A stretch of 64,000 bases of DNA from positions 1 to 64,000 of the forward strand of contig CAZDUX010000004.1 in the NCBI GenBank assembly GCA_964508715.1. Direction: 5' to 3'. The notes beneath the pieces were generated by a model. It saw only the letters and a program-made list of their open reading frames with translations, did not search any database and was not told the origin of the DNA. A program made the translations under genes and the position numbers. This document shows positions 39,390 through 48,842 of the stretch, one piece after another. This DNA comes from JAKALX01 sp964508715. GTDB taxonomy: Bacteria; Chloroflexota; Dehalococcoidia; Tepidiformales; Tepidiformaceae. The stretch's first letter is position 1. Every line of letters begins with the position of its first letter.

Positions 39390-40856
39390 TTACCTCGGCC
39401 CGTAGATGTCCGGCATTCCCGGGTGCCAGTCACGGAAGTGGCTCAGGAGTTGGGCCGGAGCCATGTAGGGTTCGCCACCGGGTGACGCGTGGAAGTGCCG
39501 GTAGTAGTCGAGGTCGACGTGGTGCGACTGGCACGAGAACTTGGCACGAACCGGGTTGATGAGGGCCGGGGCGCAGCCGTACTTCTCGACGATGTACTTG
39601 ACCGTGTCGATGGCGGCCGAGATGACCCAGTCGGGGATGTAGGAACGGGGACTCTCGAGCACCTTCTCGAGCGTCGCCTCATTGTAGGGGCCCTGGGCGC
39701 GCTCGCCCCAGTTGTCATCACGCGAGAGCACAGCGCCACGCTCGTAGCGCATGTTCACCACATGTGTCACGAGCGCCTCCGCATTGGGGAACCATGGCGA
39801 TGGCGTCATGTGCGCTTCGAGGACACCCTTGAGGCCCTGGCAACTCGCCGTGCGCGTCGGGTTCTTCGATGGCTGCCGCTCGAGATGGGAGAATCCGAGG
39901 CCCTTTGCAACTTCCGGGTAAGCCCCGAGGATGAGGTCATCGGAGTAGCCACCCATGACCCAGGCGCCAAGGCCGAGAGCCTCGTTCGCCAGCCGGAGAT
40001 TTTCGACGACGCACGCCGCCTCCGTGGAATGAAGCATGAGGGCGAGTTCATCGAACGTGGGGATGGGGAAACCGACCTCGAGGAAACCCGGGCGGATCCA
40101 CTGGTCGCAGCCCGCCGGCTTGTCGTTCTCGGGGTCTTGCAGGTAGAACCCGGAGAACTGGTACGACGAGAGCAGGAGGTTGACCCACTCGAGGCCGACA
40201 TCGCCGACCGGCAGGAACCAGGTGCTCCCCGGGCGGTTCATGTTGTATTGCGGGGCGCCCATGGTGTTCACGTTGTGGGTGCCGGGAGGCGAGGTGAACC
40301 AGCCAATATCCGGGCGCTGGCTCGAGATCTTCGTCCGGCCGGAACGGTACCAGTGGAGGATCTTCCAGTAGTCCTGCGGGCCCGAGATCTCGACCGGAGC
40401 CATCCGCTCCGGGCCGGGGCGGTACACGAAGACGCCATCGTCGTTGATGATGAAAAGGTCGACTCCCCAGGCGTTGCTGGATCCGGGGACGGTCCGGCCG
40501 GCCCAGCGAATGAGGCTGGAGAGGTCCCCCTCGACCGGGATGTCGGCAGTGACAATCCCGTTGGGACCGAGCGCAGCCCAGGCGAGGAGCGCCTCCTCAA
40601 CCTCGGTGAGACGCACAGGCTCGTGCTGTGATGAATAGGCAAGCGGCCCCTCGCGCTGCCTGACCGACTGGCGCGTGGACCATGCCTGCATCTCCTCTTC
40701 GCCCGTTTCGCTGCGATAGCCGAGGCCAAAGCGGCGGGTGCGAATAGTGGAGAGGAGCGAAAAGAGCGATGGACCACCTTCGAAGGCGCGGGCGATCTGC
40801 TCCTGCTCCGTGGGAGTGATTGCCAGTGCGGGCTGGCTCGATGGGGTGGTTGTCAT
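39390..40856 (-). CDS. Long nitroreductase-like flavoprotein of unknown function
   Basis: The 488-residue protein does not match a characterised enzyme closely. Two segments look like the FMN-binding nitroreductase/SagB superfamily: an N-terminal RTRRFGLGYRSETG with SVRQREGPLAYSS, and ACVVENLRLANEALGLGAWVMGG near residue 300 (quoted here as ENLRLANEALGLG). Between them lies a region with HWYRSGRTKISSQRPD and NMNRPGSTW. The C terminus is rich in aromatic and His residues (SCQSHHVDLDYYRHFH). The ATG at 40856 overlaps the stop of molybdoenzyme 2 by 4 bp. It is therefore an integral operon member, perhaps an electron acceptor or the enzyme for the next step. Confidence 0.6.
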   Translation of the reverse strand: MTTTPSSQPALAITPTEQEQIARAFEGGPSLFSLLSTIRTRRFGLGYRSETGEEEMQAWSTRQSVRQREGPLAYSSQHEPVRLTEVEEALLAWAALGPNGIVTADIPVEGDLSSLIRWAGRTVPGSSNAWGVDLFIINDDGVFVYRPGPERMAPVEISGPQDYWKILHWYRSGRTKISSQRPDIGWFTSPPGTHNVNTMGAPQYNMNRPGSTWFLPVGDVGLEWVNLLLSSYQFSGFYLQDPENDKPAGCDQWIRPGFLEVGFPIPTFDELALMLHSTEAACVVENLRLANEALGLGAWVMGGYSDDLILGAYPEVAKGLGFSHLERQPSKNPTRTASCQGLKGVLEAHMTPSPWFPNAEALVTHVVNMRYERGAVLSRDDNWGERAQGPYNEATLEKVLESPRSYIPDWVISAAIDTVKYIVEKYGCAPALINPVRAKFSCQSHHVDLDYYRHFHASPGGEPYMAPAQLLSHFRDWHPGMPDIYGPR

Positions 40857-43615
40857 GCTTTGGTGACCTCTACGAATACCGCTCGGTCGGCGGGAACTGG
40901 CTGCCAGCCGAAGGGGAGATAACGGAGATGGCCATACCGGCTCACGAGGTGGAGCCATTTGACCATGCCGGGTTCGACTTCGTTCGGGCCGCGCCATTCA
41001 GCGAACATGTGCGGTTCCCAGCCGTTATAGACGATGACCTGGCCAGGGCGCACGCGCGGGGCGACACGAGCACGGATAAGGTAGTTTCCCCGGTCGTTAC
41101 TGACACGGACGAGATCGCCATCGGCGATGCCGCGCGCAGTCGCATCGACGGTTCCGAGGATGGCGAGGGGCTCGCCGCGATGCGTACCGGCCAGCGTTTC
41201 GTTGCCCATCGAAACCGCGTGGATAGTCCAGCGGGAATGGCCGCTCGTGAGGAGGAGCGGGTAGTCACCGCCCATCTTCGGTGTGTCCTTGTGCACGGGG
41301 AGGTCTTCGCCCGCCTGCTGGAACCAGGGATGATCGATGAGAAACTGCGCACGGTGCGTGAGCGTCGGGTACGGGACCATATCCTCCACGTGCCACTCGA
41401 AGGCGGTGATGGTCTTGTCGGGCTCGACGTTCGCGGCGAGTGAGAGGCCGGGGGCGAACATGCCGAGCCCCGAGAAGCGGACAGAGCCTTTTTCGCGAAG
41501 CGAGCCAAGCGTGCCATCTTCGGGGACGGTGCCGGCTTCGATGCTGTCGCGCAGCCACTCGTCGAGAACGGCTTCTTCGTCATCGTAAGCGCCATTGAGG
41601 GTGAACGCGTCCGCAAGGCCCTCGAGGCGGCGAGGCTGGCGGCGGCCGTCGAGAAACTCGTTGACACCGGCGACCTCGGCACGTTCCTCGATCTTCTTCG
41701 AGAGCGCCTTGAAGATCTCCCACTCGGTCTTTGCTTCACCCTGCGGGGGGACAGCCTGGTCGCTGAAGCCGATGCGGAACGAGTGGGTGATGGCGTACTG
41801 CAGGTTCACTCGCTCGTATTGCATGGCAGCCGGCAGGACGAGGTCGGCCTGGAGTGCCGTCGCGCTCATCCGGTTGTCGACAACGATGACCTTCTCCAGC
41901 TTTGGCCAGAGGTTCTGGAGGAGCGTATCGCTGCCGCCTCGCTGGCGGCGGACCGGGTTCGTCGCGACGATAAACAGGACTTGCGGGTCGGTGCTGGGGC
42001 CCGGCTTCACGAGACCGCCCCACCAACCACGGCGGACAGCATCGTTGACGTAGTCCTCGAAGGGCTGGGTCATCGCTGGATCGCTCCACTCCTTGCGATT
42101 CCAGGTGTCCTTGTAGCCGCAGTGGTAGAAGTGGAAGAACGCAGGTGGGCTGGCCGTGCCAGCGACGACGCCACGAAGCAGGAGTTCGTTGCCAAGCATC
42201 TCGTCCGAGGCTTCAGGGTCCTGCTTCTCGAGGGCGCCAAGTGCGGCTTCGATGCCTTCCATGATGCGGATGGTCTCGGCAACACCACGCTTCTGCTTCA
42301 TCCCGTAGAGCATGTAGCCATCGAAGCCAGCGAGGGCGAGCCCCTGGATGCCGGTGCCCGGGCGGCCCCAGTTCCCCGTGAGGGCGAGGAGCAGGCACAT
42401 CGCCCGCTCCATGAGGTCGCCATGGTAGTACTTCGGGGCGTTGAAACCCTCGATGATCTTCGTGCGGCGCTTCGCGGCCTCGCGGGCGAGGTTCCGAATC
42501 ACGCCAGGGTTGACGCCGCAGACCGGGCTCGCCAGCTCGGGAGTGTACTGCTGCAACTGCTCGCGCAGGAGCTCGATAACCGGTGTTACCTCTGCCTGTG
42601 TGCCATCAGCGAGGGTCACGTTGAACCGGCCACCAAGGGCAGGGGAAGCTCCTTCGAGTGAAAGCGTGCCGCGGGGCGCCTCGACAGGCCCGCCGGTGCC
42701 ATCGTCCCACCAGTAGAACTGGTCCTCGCGGCCACCCGCCTCCATGTCGCTGGCACGGAGAAAGCGGCGCGATTGGGTGAAGGCAAGGAGCGAGAGGTCC
42801 GTCTGCGTGGCAACGAACTCGTAGTTGGCGAGCCCCTCTTCGAGGATGACCTGGCACATCGCCAGGGCAAACGCCGCATCCGTCGCCGGTTTGATTGGCA
42901 CGAACTGGTCGGATATCACGCACGAGGCGCTGTAGTCGGGCGCGATAGCCACGACTTTGCTGCCGTGGTAGCGAGCTTCCGTGATGAAGTGCGCGTAGGG
43001 GATGGAAGTGTACGCGGGGTTCGAATGCCAGATGAGGATGAGCTCACTGTGGAACGTATCGTCCACGGTGCTGGCGCAGGAGAACTTCCCGAACGTGATG
43101 TGATGGCCGGCAGGGAAATCGTTGATGAGACCGTTCGCATCGAGCGTGACAGCTCCGAGAAGGCCGGCGAAGCGGAGGTAGGGCGCCTGGGTGAGCAGGC
43201 CACCCTCGACCGTTTCCTCGAAAACGATGGATTCGGGGCCCTCGCAGTCGATCGCCTCGATGATTGCGTCAGCAGCTTCCTCGAGAGCCTCATCCCACGT
43301 GATCTGTTCCCACTGGCCCGAGCCGCGTTCGCCGATGCGCCGCATCGGGTGGCGGAGCCGGTCGGGAGCGCTGAGCTGCTGGCTCCACGCGCTCCCCTTC
43401 TGGCAGCTCATCGGGTTCATATCGGGGACTTCGGGATCGACCTGCTCGAAGATGGCGGCCGGCTCTTCGAAGAGAACCTGGCCATCGGCCGAGAAGACGC
43501 GATACGGACACGTGGCCAGGCAGTTCAGGCAGTGCGTTCCGAAGGTTGCCCGTTTCCAGCTCCAGCGCTGGCGGTAGCGATCGGAGGTATTCGAAGAGAC
43601 GGTCCCGGTCGTCAT
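40853..43615 (-). CDS. Type II molybdopterin oxidoreductase, catalytic subunit 2
   Basis: This 920-residue paralogue has the cluster motif H28-x3-C32-x3-C36 and C71, and the predicted molybdenum ligand Asp166 in LINDFPAG. It lacks an obvious Tat signal; an RRE sequence in the upstream open frame lies outside the chosen start and is not part of a signal peptide. The ATG at 43615 begins MTTGTVSSNT directly before the conserved region. It has no beta or gamma gene of its own and must share those of molybdoenzyme 3, or work without them. It lies 19 bp after chaperone 2 and overlaps the nitroreductase-like gene by 4 bp. Confidence 0.9.
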   Translation of the reverse strand: MTTGTVSSNTSDRYRQRWSWKRATFGTHCLNCLATCPYRVFSADGQVLFEEPAAIFEQVDPEVPDMNPMSCQKGSAWSQQLSAPDRLRHPMRRIGERGSGQWEQITWDEALEEAADAIIEAIDCEGPESIVFEETVEGGLLTQAPYLRFAGLLGAVTLDANGLINDFPAGHHITFGKFSCASTVDDTFHSELILIWHSNPAYTSIPYAHFITEARYHGSKVVAIAPDYSASCVISDQFVPIKPATDAAFALAMCQVILEEGLANYEFVATQTDLSLLAFTQSRRFLRASDMEAGGREDQFYWWDDGTGGPVEAPRGTLSLEGASPALGGRFNVTLADGTQAEVTPVIELLREQLQQYTPELASPVCGVNPGVIRNLAREAAKRRTKIIEGFNAPKYYHGDLMERAMCLLLALTGNWGRPGTGIQGLALAGFDGYMLYGMKQKRGVAETIRIMEGIEAALGALEKQDPEASDEMLGNELLLRGVVAGTASPPAFFHFYHCGYKDTWNRKEWSDPAMTQPFEDYVNDAVRRGWWGGLVKPGPSTDPQVLFIVATNPVRRQRGGSDTLLQNLWPKLEKVIVVDNRMSATALQADLVLPAAMQYERVNLQYAITHSFRIGFSDQAVPPQGEAKTEWEIFKALSKKIEERAEVAGVNEFLDGRRQPRRLEGLADAFTLNGAYDDEEAVLDEWLRDSIEAGTVPEDGTLGSLREKGSVRFSGLGMFAPGLSLAANVEPDKTITAFEWHVEDMVPYPTLTHRAQFLIDHPWFQQAGEDLPVHKDTPKMGGDYPLLLTSGHSRWTIHAVSMGNETLAGTHRGEPLAILGTVDATARGIADGDLVRVSNDRGNYLIRARVAPRVRPGQVIVYNGWEPHMFAEWRGPNEVEPGMVKWLHLVSRYGHLRYLPFGWQPVPADRAVFVEVTKA

Positions 43616-43634
43616 GAAATGGTCGCTTCCTGGC

Positions 43635-44321
43635 TCAGGCCTGGGCCTGACGCATATACGCGATATCAGCGGCAACGAACGATGCGGCAGTTCGCGTCGC
43701 CCAGTCCCAGAAGGGCATCGGGTTCGCAGCGGCAACCGCTGCGGCCACCTCGGGGAGCCAGCGCCCCACTTCGCGTTCGGCGAAATCGAGCTGGGCACGC
43801 CGGAACGACGCCTGCAGGCGGGGAGACGGCGACGCCGCCTCCTTGTAGGTGAGGAACTTCATGAACTCGAGTTCCGTCGCGAGGTGGTCGGGTGGGCGCG
43901 GGTCTTCGGCCGAGGCACGAAGACCGAAGTACTCGTAGAAGCGCACCACGTCTTCGAGCTTCTTCATCCGGTCGCCGCCGCCATAGCAGCCACCGAAGAG
44001 CGGGACCTCGGGGCCGCCAATACCGGAGCCAACCTCGAAGAGCCGGAGGTATTCGGCTTCGAACTCGTCGCGGCTCGTCTCCGGGGAGACCTGTGTCGCG
44101 CCGTAGTCGAACTCATAGGGAAGGAGGGCGGCATCGCGAGCGAGTTGCCGGGGCCACTCCCCGGCAACGGCTGCGTCGTAGCTGTCCTGGTTGGGAGAGC
44201 CGAAGAGGCGGGCGAGTTCCTGGTAGACGCCGAGGCGCGACGTGATCGGGCTATCCGCGACCTCGACGTCGGACGAGGCTTCACCATCCATCTTGAGGCC
44301 GGCGAGTGAGTAAACGAACAT
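43635..44321 (-). CDS. TorD-family molybdoenzyme assembly chaperone 2
   Basis: The 228-residue helical protein has the chaperone motif EFEAEYLRLFEVGSGIGGPE followed by VPLFGGCYGG, close to chaperone 1. Upstream helices (LGVYQELARLFGSP) and downstream helices (DHLATELEFMKFLTYKEA, quoted as LEFMKFLTYKEA) fit the TorD layout. It would guide cofactor insertion into molybdoenzymes 2 and 3, whose genes flank it. It lies 12 bp after beta 2 and 19 bp before molybdoenzyme 2, so the five genes form one transcription unit. Confidence 0.87.
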   Translation of the reverse strand: MFVYSLAGLKMDGEASSDVEVADSPITSRLGVYQELARLFGSPNQDSYDAAVAGEWPRQLARDAALLPYEFDYGATQVSPETSRDEFEAEYLRLFEVGSGIGGPEVPLFGGCYGGGDRMKKLEDVVRFYEYFGLRASAEDPRPPDHLATELEFMKFLTYKEAASPSPRLQASFRRAQLDFAEREVGRWLPEVAAAVAAANPMPFWDWATRTAASFVAADIAYMRQAQA

Positions 44322-44333
44322 TGGCTTTTCCTC

Positions 44334-45371
44334 CTAATCGGCGGTCGGCGTGAGCTCTGCCGGGTCACGCGTGAACGGCCCAAGGAGCTCCTGCCACTTG
44401 TAGGCAATGAGCGTCTTGAGGAGCTCCGATGAACCGCCTTCGCGAACCTTGTCCATCTCACCCTTGAGCGTACCAAGGGCATCGTGAACTTCTGGGCCAA
44501 AGAGCGACTCGAGGTATTCCGGCGGAATGCGCGGGGTTTCGGTGTCGATGCTCATATCGTCGTTGAGGCGGGCGGGCGACAGCGGGGGAACGTAGTAGAC
44601 GTTGGGCTTGGTGCCCGCTTCGGCGTGGAGCGGGAGAGCAACCTTCCACTCCTTGACGAGCTTGTTGACCGGGGTGTCGACCTCATCGAGCCAGCCGACG
44701 AAGACTGCGCGGCCAGGGCACTGGCGGACGCAGGCGGGGGCAACACCGGCCTCGATGCGCGGGAAGCAGCCGATGCAATGCTGGGCCACGTGGCGCTCGT
44801 AGTTGAAGGAGATCTTCTTGTACGGGCAGGCTTCCATGCAGAAGCGGTCGCCCATGCAGATCTCTTCATCGCGGAGGACGAGCCCATCAGAGGTCTTGCT
44901 GAGCGCTCCCGTTGCGCAGGCGCTGAGGCAGACGGGGTTAGTGCAGTGGTTGCACTGGCGCGGCATGTAGAAGTAGTAGGAGTTCGGCCATTCGCCAGCA
45001 CCCTGGTCTTCGTCCCAGTTCATTGCCCAGCGGTTTTCGCGCGGGGCCTGCGGCTCGAGGTGGGCCTTTCCGGCAGTTCCGCCGTAGAACACCTCGTAGT
45101 AGTTGTAATCGAAGCCGCCACCGAACTCCTCGCGGGTCGGCAGGTGGCCCGGGCGAGGCTTGCCGGTCTCGGGGTCGATGCCCCCGCCCATCTCTTCCCA
45201 ACCCTTCGGCGTACCCTGGCCAGGCATGGTGTTGACGGACATCCACCACTGGTGCTTCTCGCCGTCTTCGCGCGTCCAGAGGACTTTACAGGCGACCGAG
45301 CACGTCTGGCAGCCGATGCACTTGTTGAGGTCGTAGACCCAGGCGAGCTGGCGGTTTCCGTTATCGGTCAT
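44334..45371 (-). CDS. Four-cluster iron-sulfur beta subunit 2
   Basis: The 345-residue protein has the same four Cys groups as beta 1, beginning CIGCQTCSVAC at residues 18-28. In the third group the substituted Cys is Asp (CMGDRFCMEACPYK) rather than Tyr or Trp. Asp can act as a fourth ligand in some ferredoxins, so this cluster may be [4Fe-4S] or [3Fe-4S]; only spectroscopy would tell. The remaining motifs are CNHCTNPVCLSAC and CIGCFPRIEAG followed by ACVRQCPG. It lies between gamma 2 (2 bp) and chaperone 2 (12 bp). Confidence 0.92.
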   Translation of the reverse strand: MTDNGNRQLAWVYDLNKCIGCQTCSVACKVLWTREDGEKHQWWMSVNTMPGQGTPKGWEEMGGGIDPETGKPRPGHLPTREEFGGGFDYNYYEVFYGGTAGKAHLEPQAPRENRWAMNWDEDQGAGEWPNSYYFYMPRQCNHCTNPVCLSACATGALSKTSDGLVLRDEEICMGDRFCMEACPYKKISFNYERHVAQHCIGCFPRIEAGVAPACVRQCPGRAVFVGWLDEVDTPVNKLVKEWKVALPLHAEAGTKPNVYYVPPLSPARLNDDMSIDTETPRIPPEYLESLFGPEVHDALGTLKGEMDKVREGGSSELLKTLIAYKWQELLGPFTRDPAELTPTAD

Positions 45372-45373
45372 CT

Positions 45374-45976
45374 CTAGTTTCCTCCCCCGTTCTCGATCGC
45401 GACCCATTTCTGGCTGACTGCGCCGAGGCCGGCGCGTTCGCCCGATGAGCCGTTCCATACTGCGAAGCCGATCTGGCCGAGCTGAGCAGCGGAGGCCGGG
45501 CCCCGGAGTACCACGCTCCAGCGGCCATCGGCCAGGCTGGCCTGGGCGCCGAGTTCGGCACCAGTCTTACGGACAACGCCGGGCCCGCGTGATACGAGGT
45601 CGAGCGGGGCATCGCGCCCCTGCTCCCAGAACCAGATGCCGACAGCATCGTCGTGGCTGCCCAGCGTCTCCACGGCACTACCCGAGCTGGCGGGGAAGAT
45701 CACACCCGCGGCATCCTGGAACTCGCCGTTGGGCTTTTCATCGTCGGCCCATTCGAGGCGGACGAAGAGGTCATCGCCGGCTTTCGCTGCCGCCACCGAT
45801 ACCGAGGGGGTGGTCCCGTACTTGCGGCTCTGCCACGCCTCACCAATGTAGGCCGTCGGCTGCTTTGCGAGGTCGACGGGCGCGAGGCTGACGACCTCGG
45901 ACGGGACGTTGCTCCAGGCAGAGGAGGCGGGATTCGCCAGCTCGCCGTGCGCGTTGGATTGGGTTGCGACTTTCAT
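45374..45976 (-). CDS. Haem-b-binding-like gamma subunit 2
   Basis: The 200-residue protein is related to gamma 1 and the EB_dh haem domain: PTAYIGEAWQSRKYG, LFVRLEWADDE, the AVGIWFWEQG loop and the C-terminal GFAVWNGSSGERAG are matching blocks. In the loop where gamma 1 has MTMG, this protein has ETLG, so the candidate axial Met is missing. The expected Lys near the C terminus is also not seen. It may bind haem differently or not at all. There is no signal peptide. It follows molybdoenzyme 3 by 2 bp and precedes beta 2 by 2 bp. Confidence 0.77.
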   Translation of the reverse strand: MKVATQSNAHGELANPASSAWSNVPSEVVSLAPVDLAKQPTAYIGEAWQSRKYGTTPSVSVAAAKAGDDLFVRLEWADDEKPNGEFQDAAGVIFPASSGSAVETLGSHDDAVGIWFWEQGRDAPLDLVSRGPGVVRKTGAELGAQASLADGRWSVVLRGPASAAQLGQIGFAVWNGSSGERAGLGAVSQKWVAIENGGGN

Positions 45977-45978
45977 GT

Positions 45979-48807
45979 TTACTCCTCGCTGGCCTTTTCG
46001 AAATCGCAGGGCACCCAGCGGTCGGCCGGGACTGGCTGCCATTCGGCGCCCAGGTGGCTGAGATGGCCGTAGCCGCCGGCGAACCCGATCCACTTGACCA
46101 TTCCGGGTTCGATTTCGTTGGCTCCGCTCCAGTCCTTGTACTGGAAGCCGGCCCACCCGTTGTAAGAGACGAGCTGGCCGCGCTTCACGGTTGGCGAGAT
46201 ACGGGCTCGTACCTTGAACGAACTGAGATCGTTGAAGACGCGGATCAGGTCATCATCCTTGACGCCGCGCTCGGCCGCGTCATCGGGGTTGACGACAACG
46301 TCGGGCTCGCCCCGGTGGGTGCCGAGGATGACCCAGTTCGCCTGGTTCATGGTGTGAATGGACCAGCGGTTGTGGCCCGAGGTCATGCCAAGCGGATAAT
46401 CGCCGCCAGCCTTCGGATTGGGCTTGTAGGTCGGCAGCGCCTCGCCGGCTTCGATGAACCAGGGATGGTCGATGTAGAACTGGGCGCGGCGGGCATACGT
46501 TGGGAACGGCATCCCCCGCTCGGTATGGTCACGGAACGGAACGTGGACTTCGTTCGGCTTGATTGGAGACGCCTGGGCAAGTGCCATCGGCGAGAGACCC
46601 CAGTCGATGAAGCGGACGTGGCCCTTTTCGCGGAGGGTGCGGAGGTTGGTGCCCATCGGCAGCGTACCTGCGAGGGCAGAGTCGCGGATCTGCTCGTCGG
46701 CAAGGCGTTCCTCATCGAGGAGGAAACCGTTCATCGAGTACTTGCCGGGGAGTTCAGCGTAGCGGCGGGTATTGCCCCGCGTGTCGCTGTAGTCAGTCAG
46801 CCCGCGGGCGGCAGCGCGCTCGGCGATCTTCGTCGCGAGGGCGTGGTAGATCTGCCACTCGTTCTTGGCCTCGCCAGCCGGCTCCGCAGCCTTGTCGCTG
46901 AACGTCAGGTTGAGGAGGTGCGGCGTCGGGATGTGGAAGCCGATCTTCTCGTAGTGTTGGGCCGCGGGGAGGACATAGTCGGCATGGAGGGCCGTCTGGC
47001 TCATGCGGAAGTCGATCGTGACGATCGTGGTGAGCTTGGGCCAGAGGGTTTCGAGCAGTGCAGCCTTGCCACCACGGGTGCGGCGAAGCATGTTGCCGCC
47101 GCATTCGATGAGGACGCGAGGCTCCTCCTCGGGGCGGGGGTGATCCATGCCATCCCACCAGCCCTTTTCGATGGCCTCGTTGAAGTACTCGTCGAAGGTC
47201 CGCGGGAGCGACGTGTCGCCCCAGCCTTCCTTGTTCCACCGCTCCTTGTAGCCGCCCTGCCAGTACCACCAGAAGGCCGGCGGTGCAGAGGTACCATCGG
47301 TGGGCTCGCTGTCTTCCTGGCCAGCCCGGAAGCGGGAGCGCTGCATCTTCGACGACATCTGGCCGAGCGTCTTGACCGCGATCTCGGTCGTCATCGTCGG
47401 GTCCATCTGCTTCATCTGGGCGATGGCTGCGTCGCGGCCAGAAAGCACGATTTCCGTGTTGGCGGCGCCGGGGCCGGGCTTGTTCACCGCGATAAACGCC
47501 CCATCGTGCATGCCAGATGCCCAGCAGCGGATGCCAGTGCCCTTCTTGCCCCAGTTCCCGCTAACGGCAAGGACGAGCGCCTGGGCACGCTCCATGAGAT
47601 CGCCGTGGTAGAACTTGCAGGCGTTGTAGCCAAGCATGATGTTCGTTCGCTTGGTGGCAACCTTGCGCGCGATCATCCGGACGACCTCGGGGTTGACGCC
47701 GGTGATCTCCTGCTGCTTCTCGGGCGTGAACTTCTCGTTGAGTTGCTGACGGAGGATGTCGCAGGCAGGGCGAACCGTGACGGTCGAGCCATCGGCGAGG
47801 GTGACGTCGTAGGTCCCCTCGAGGGCGATATCACTGCCGTTGAGGAAGATGTGCCCGCGGTCGGCGAGCTTGAGGCCCTTACCGGCGACCCACTGGTACA
47901 TCTGGTCCTCGCGGCCGTGACCTTCGACATCGATCTGGCGGAGGTAGCGCCACGTGTCGGTGCGGACGAGGAAGCCGAGGTCAGTCTGTTCGCGAATGAA
48001 CTTCCAGTTGGCGATGTTCTCTTCGAACATCACCTGCACCATGGCCAGGCCAAACGCCGGGTCACTCGCGCCATTAATAGGAACCTGGATATCGGCGTGG
48101 AGGTGCGAGGGGTTCACATCGGGAGAGATGTTGATGACCTCGGCGCCGTTGTAGCGCGCTTCGGCAATGAAGTGATAGAAGGGGATGCGCGTGTAGATCG
48201 GGTTCATGTGCCAGATGAGCACGATCTCGGAGTTGAACCAGTCATCGGCGGATGAGACAGGGCTGAAGCGGCCGAACGTCTCGTAGAGGCCGATGGAGAA
48301 GTCGTTGATAGACCCGTTGAGGTCCAGCCCGTGGCCGCCGATGACGCTGAAGAACTTGTTGGTGGGGATGACGGTGGCCATCTCCGGGGTGCCTTCGTGG
48401 ACGATGCTCTGGGGCCCCTGTTCCTGGATCGCATCGATCATGCGGTCGGCGATCTCCTCGAGCGCCTGGTCCCAGGAAACACGATTCCACTTACCCTCGC
48501 CGCGCTCACCTACCCTCTTGAGGGGGTAGAGCAAGCGGTCGGGCCCGTAGAGGGATTGGCTCCACGAGGCGCCTTTCTGGCATCCCATTGGGTTGAAGTC
48601 GGGGACCCCCTCTTCGATTGTCCCGAAGGTGCCCGACTGCTCTTCGCGGAAGACCATTCCGTCTTTCACGTAGACGCGCATCGGGCAGTTGCCCGGGTAG
48701 CAATCGACGCAATGGGTGCCCCAGTAGACCGCGTCCCACGTCCACTTCTTGCGATAGAGGTCGCGGGACCCCGAGTAGACTGCTTCGCCTTCTGGTGTCA
48801 CTTGCAT
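45979..48807 (-). CDS. Type II molybdopterin oxidoreductase, catalytic subunit 3
   Basis: The 942-residue protein shows the cluster motif H32-x3-C36-x4-C41 with C76 and the molybdenum ligand Asp169 in SINDFSIGL. No signal peptide is present. Two starts compete: ATG 48807 (MQVTPEGEA) and ATG 48843, which lies within the operator palindrome. I chose 48807 because the N terminus then matches paralogue 4 in length. No clear ribosome-binding site is found, so the transcript could have a short leader. It is the first gene of a nine-gene operon: alpha 3, gamma 2, beta 2, chaperone 2, alpha 2, nitroreductase-like, two membrane proteins and AMP-binding-like. Confidence 0.9.
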   Translation of the reverse strand: MQVTPEGEAVYSGSRDLYRKKWTWDAVYWGTHCVDCYPGNCPMRVYVKDGMVFREEQSGTFGTIEEGVPDFNPMGCQKGASWSQSLYGPDRLLYPLKRVGERGEGKWNRVSWDQALEEIADRMIDAIQEQGPQSIVHEGTPEMATVIPTNKFFSVIGGHGLDLNGSINDFSIGLYETFGRFSPVSSADDWFNSEIVLIWHMNPIYTRIPFYHFIAEARYNGAEVINISPDVNPSHLHADIQVPINGASDPAFGLAMVQVMFEENIANWKFIREQTDLGFLVRTDTWRYLRQIDVEGHGREDQMYQWVAGKGLKLADRGHIFLNGSDIALEGTYDVTLADGSTVTVRPACDILRQQLNEKFTPEKQQEITGVNPEVVRMIARKVATKRTNIMLGYNACKFYHGDLMERAQALVLAVSGNWGKKGTGIRCWASGMHDGAFIAVNKPGPGAANTEIVLSGRDAAIAQMKQMDPTMTTEIAVKTLGQMSSKMQRSRFRAGQEDSEPTDGTSAPPAFWWYWQGGYKERWNKEGWGDTSLPRTFDEYFNEAIEKGWWDGMDHPRPEEEPRVLIECGGNMLRRTRGGKAALLETLWPKLTTIVTIDFRMSQTALHADYVLPAAQHYEKIGFHIPTPHLLNLTFSDKAAEPAGEAKNEWQIYHALATKIAERAAARGLTDYSDTRGNTRRYAELPGKYSMNGFLLDEERLADEQIRDSALAGTLPMGTNLRTLREKGHVRFIDWGLSPMALAQASPIKPNEVHVPFRDHTERGMPFPTYARRAQFYIDHPWFIEAGEALPTYKPNPKAGGDYPLGMTSGHNRWSIHTMNQANWVILGTHRGEPDVVVNPDDAAERGVKDDDLIRVFNDLSSFKVRARISPTVKRGQLVSYNGWAGFQYKDWSGANEIEPGMVKWIGFAGGYGHLSHLGAEWQPVPADRWVPCDFEKASEE

Positions 48808-48842
48808 GTGCCGGATGGTGGCAGCAGGCCCCGTGTGGATCA

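Noticed and set aside
43616..43798. N-terminal extension of molybdoenzyme 2 with an RRE sequence that could be taken for a Tat signal
   Set aside because: There is no hydrophobic core after the Arg pair and the extension crosses the chaperone gene end; the ATG at 43615 fits the family.
45964..48255. 763-codon frame antisense to molybdoenzyme 3
   Set aside because: Same reason: the minus strand carries the conserved catalytic subunit.
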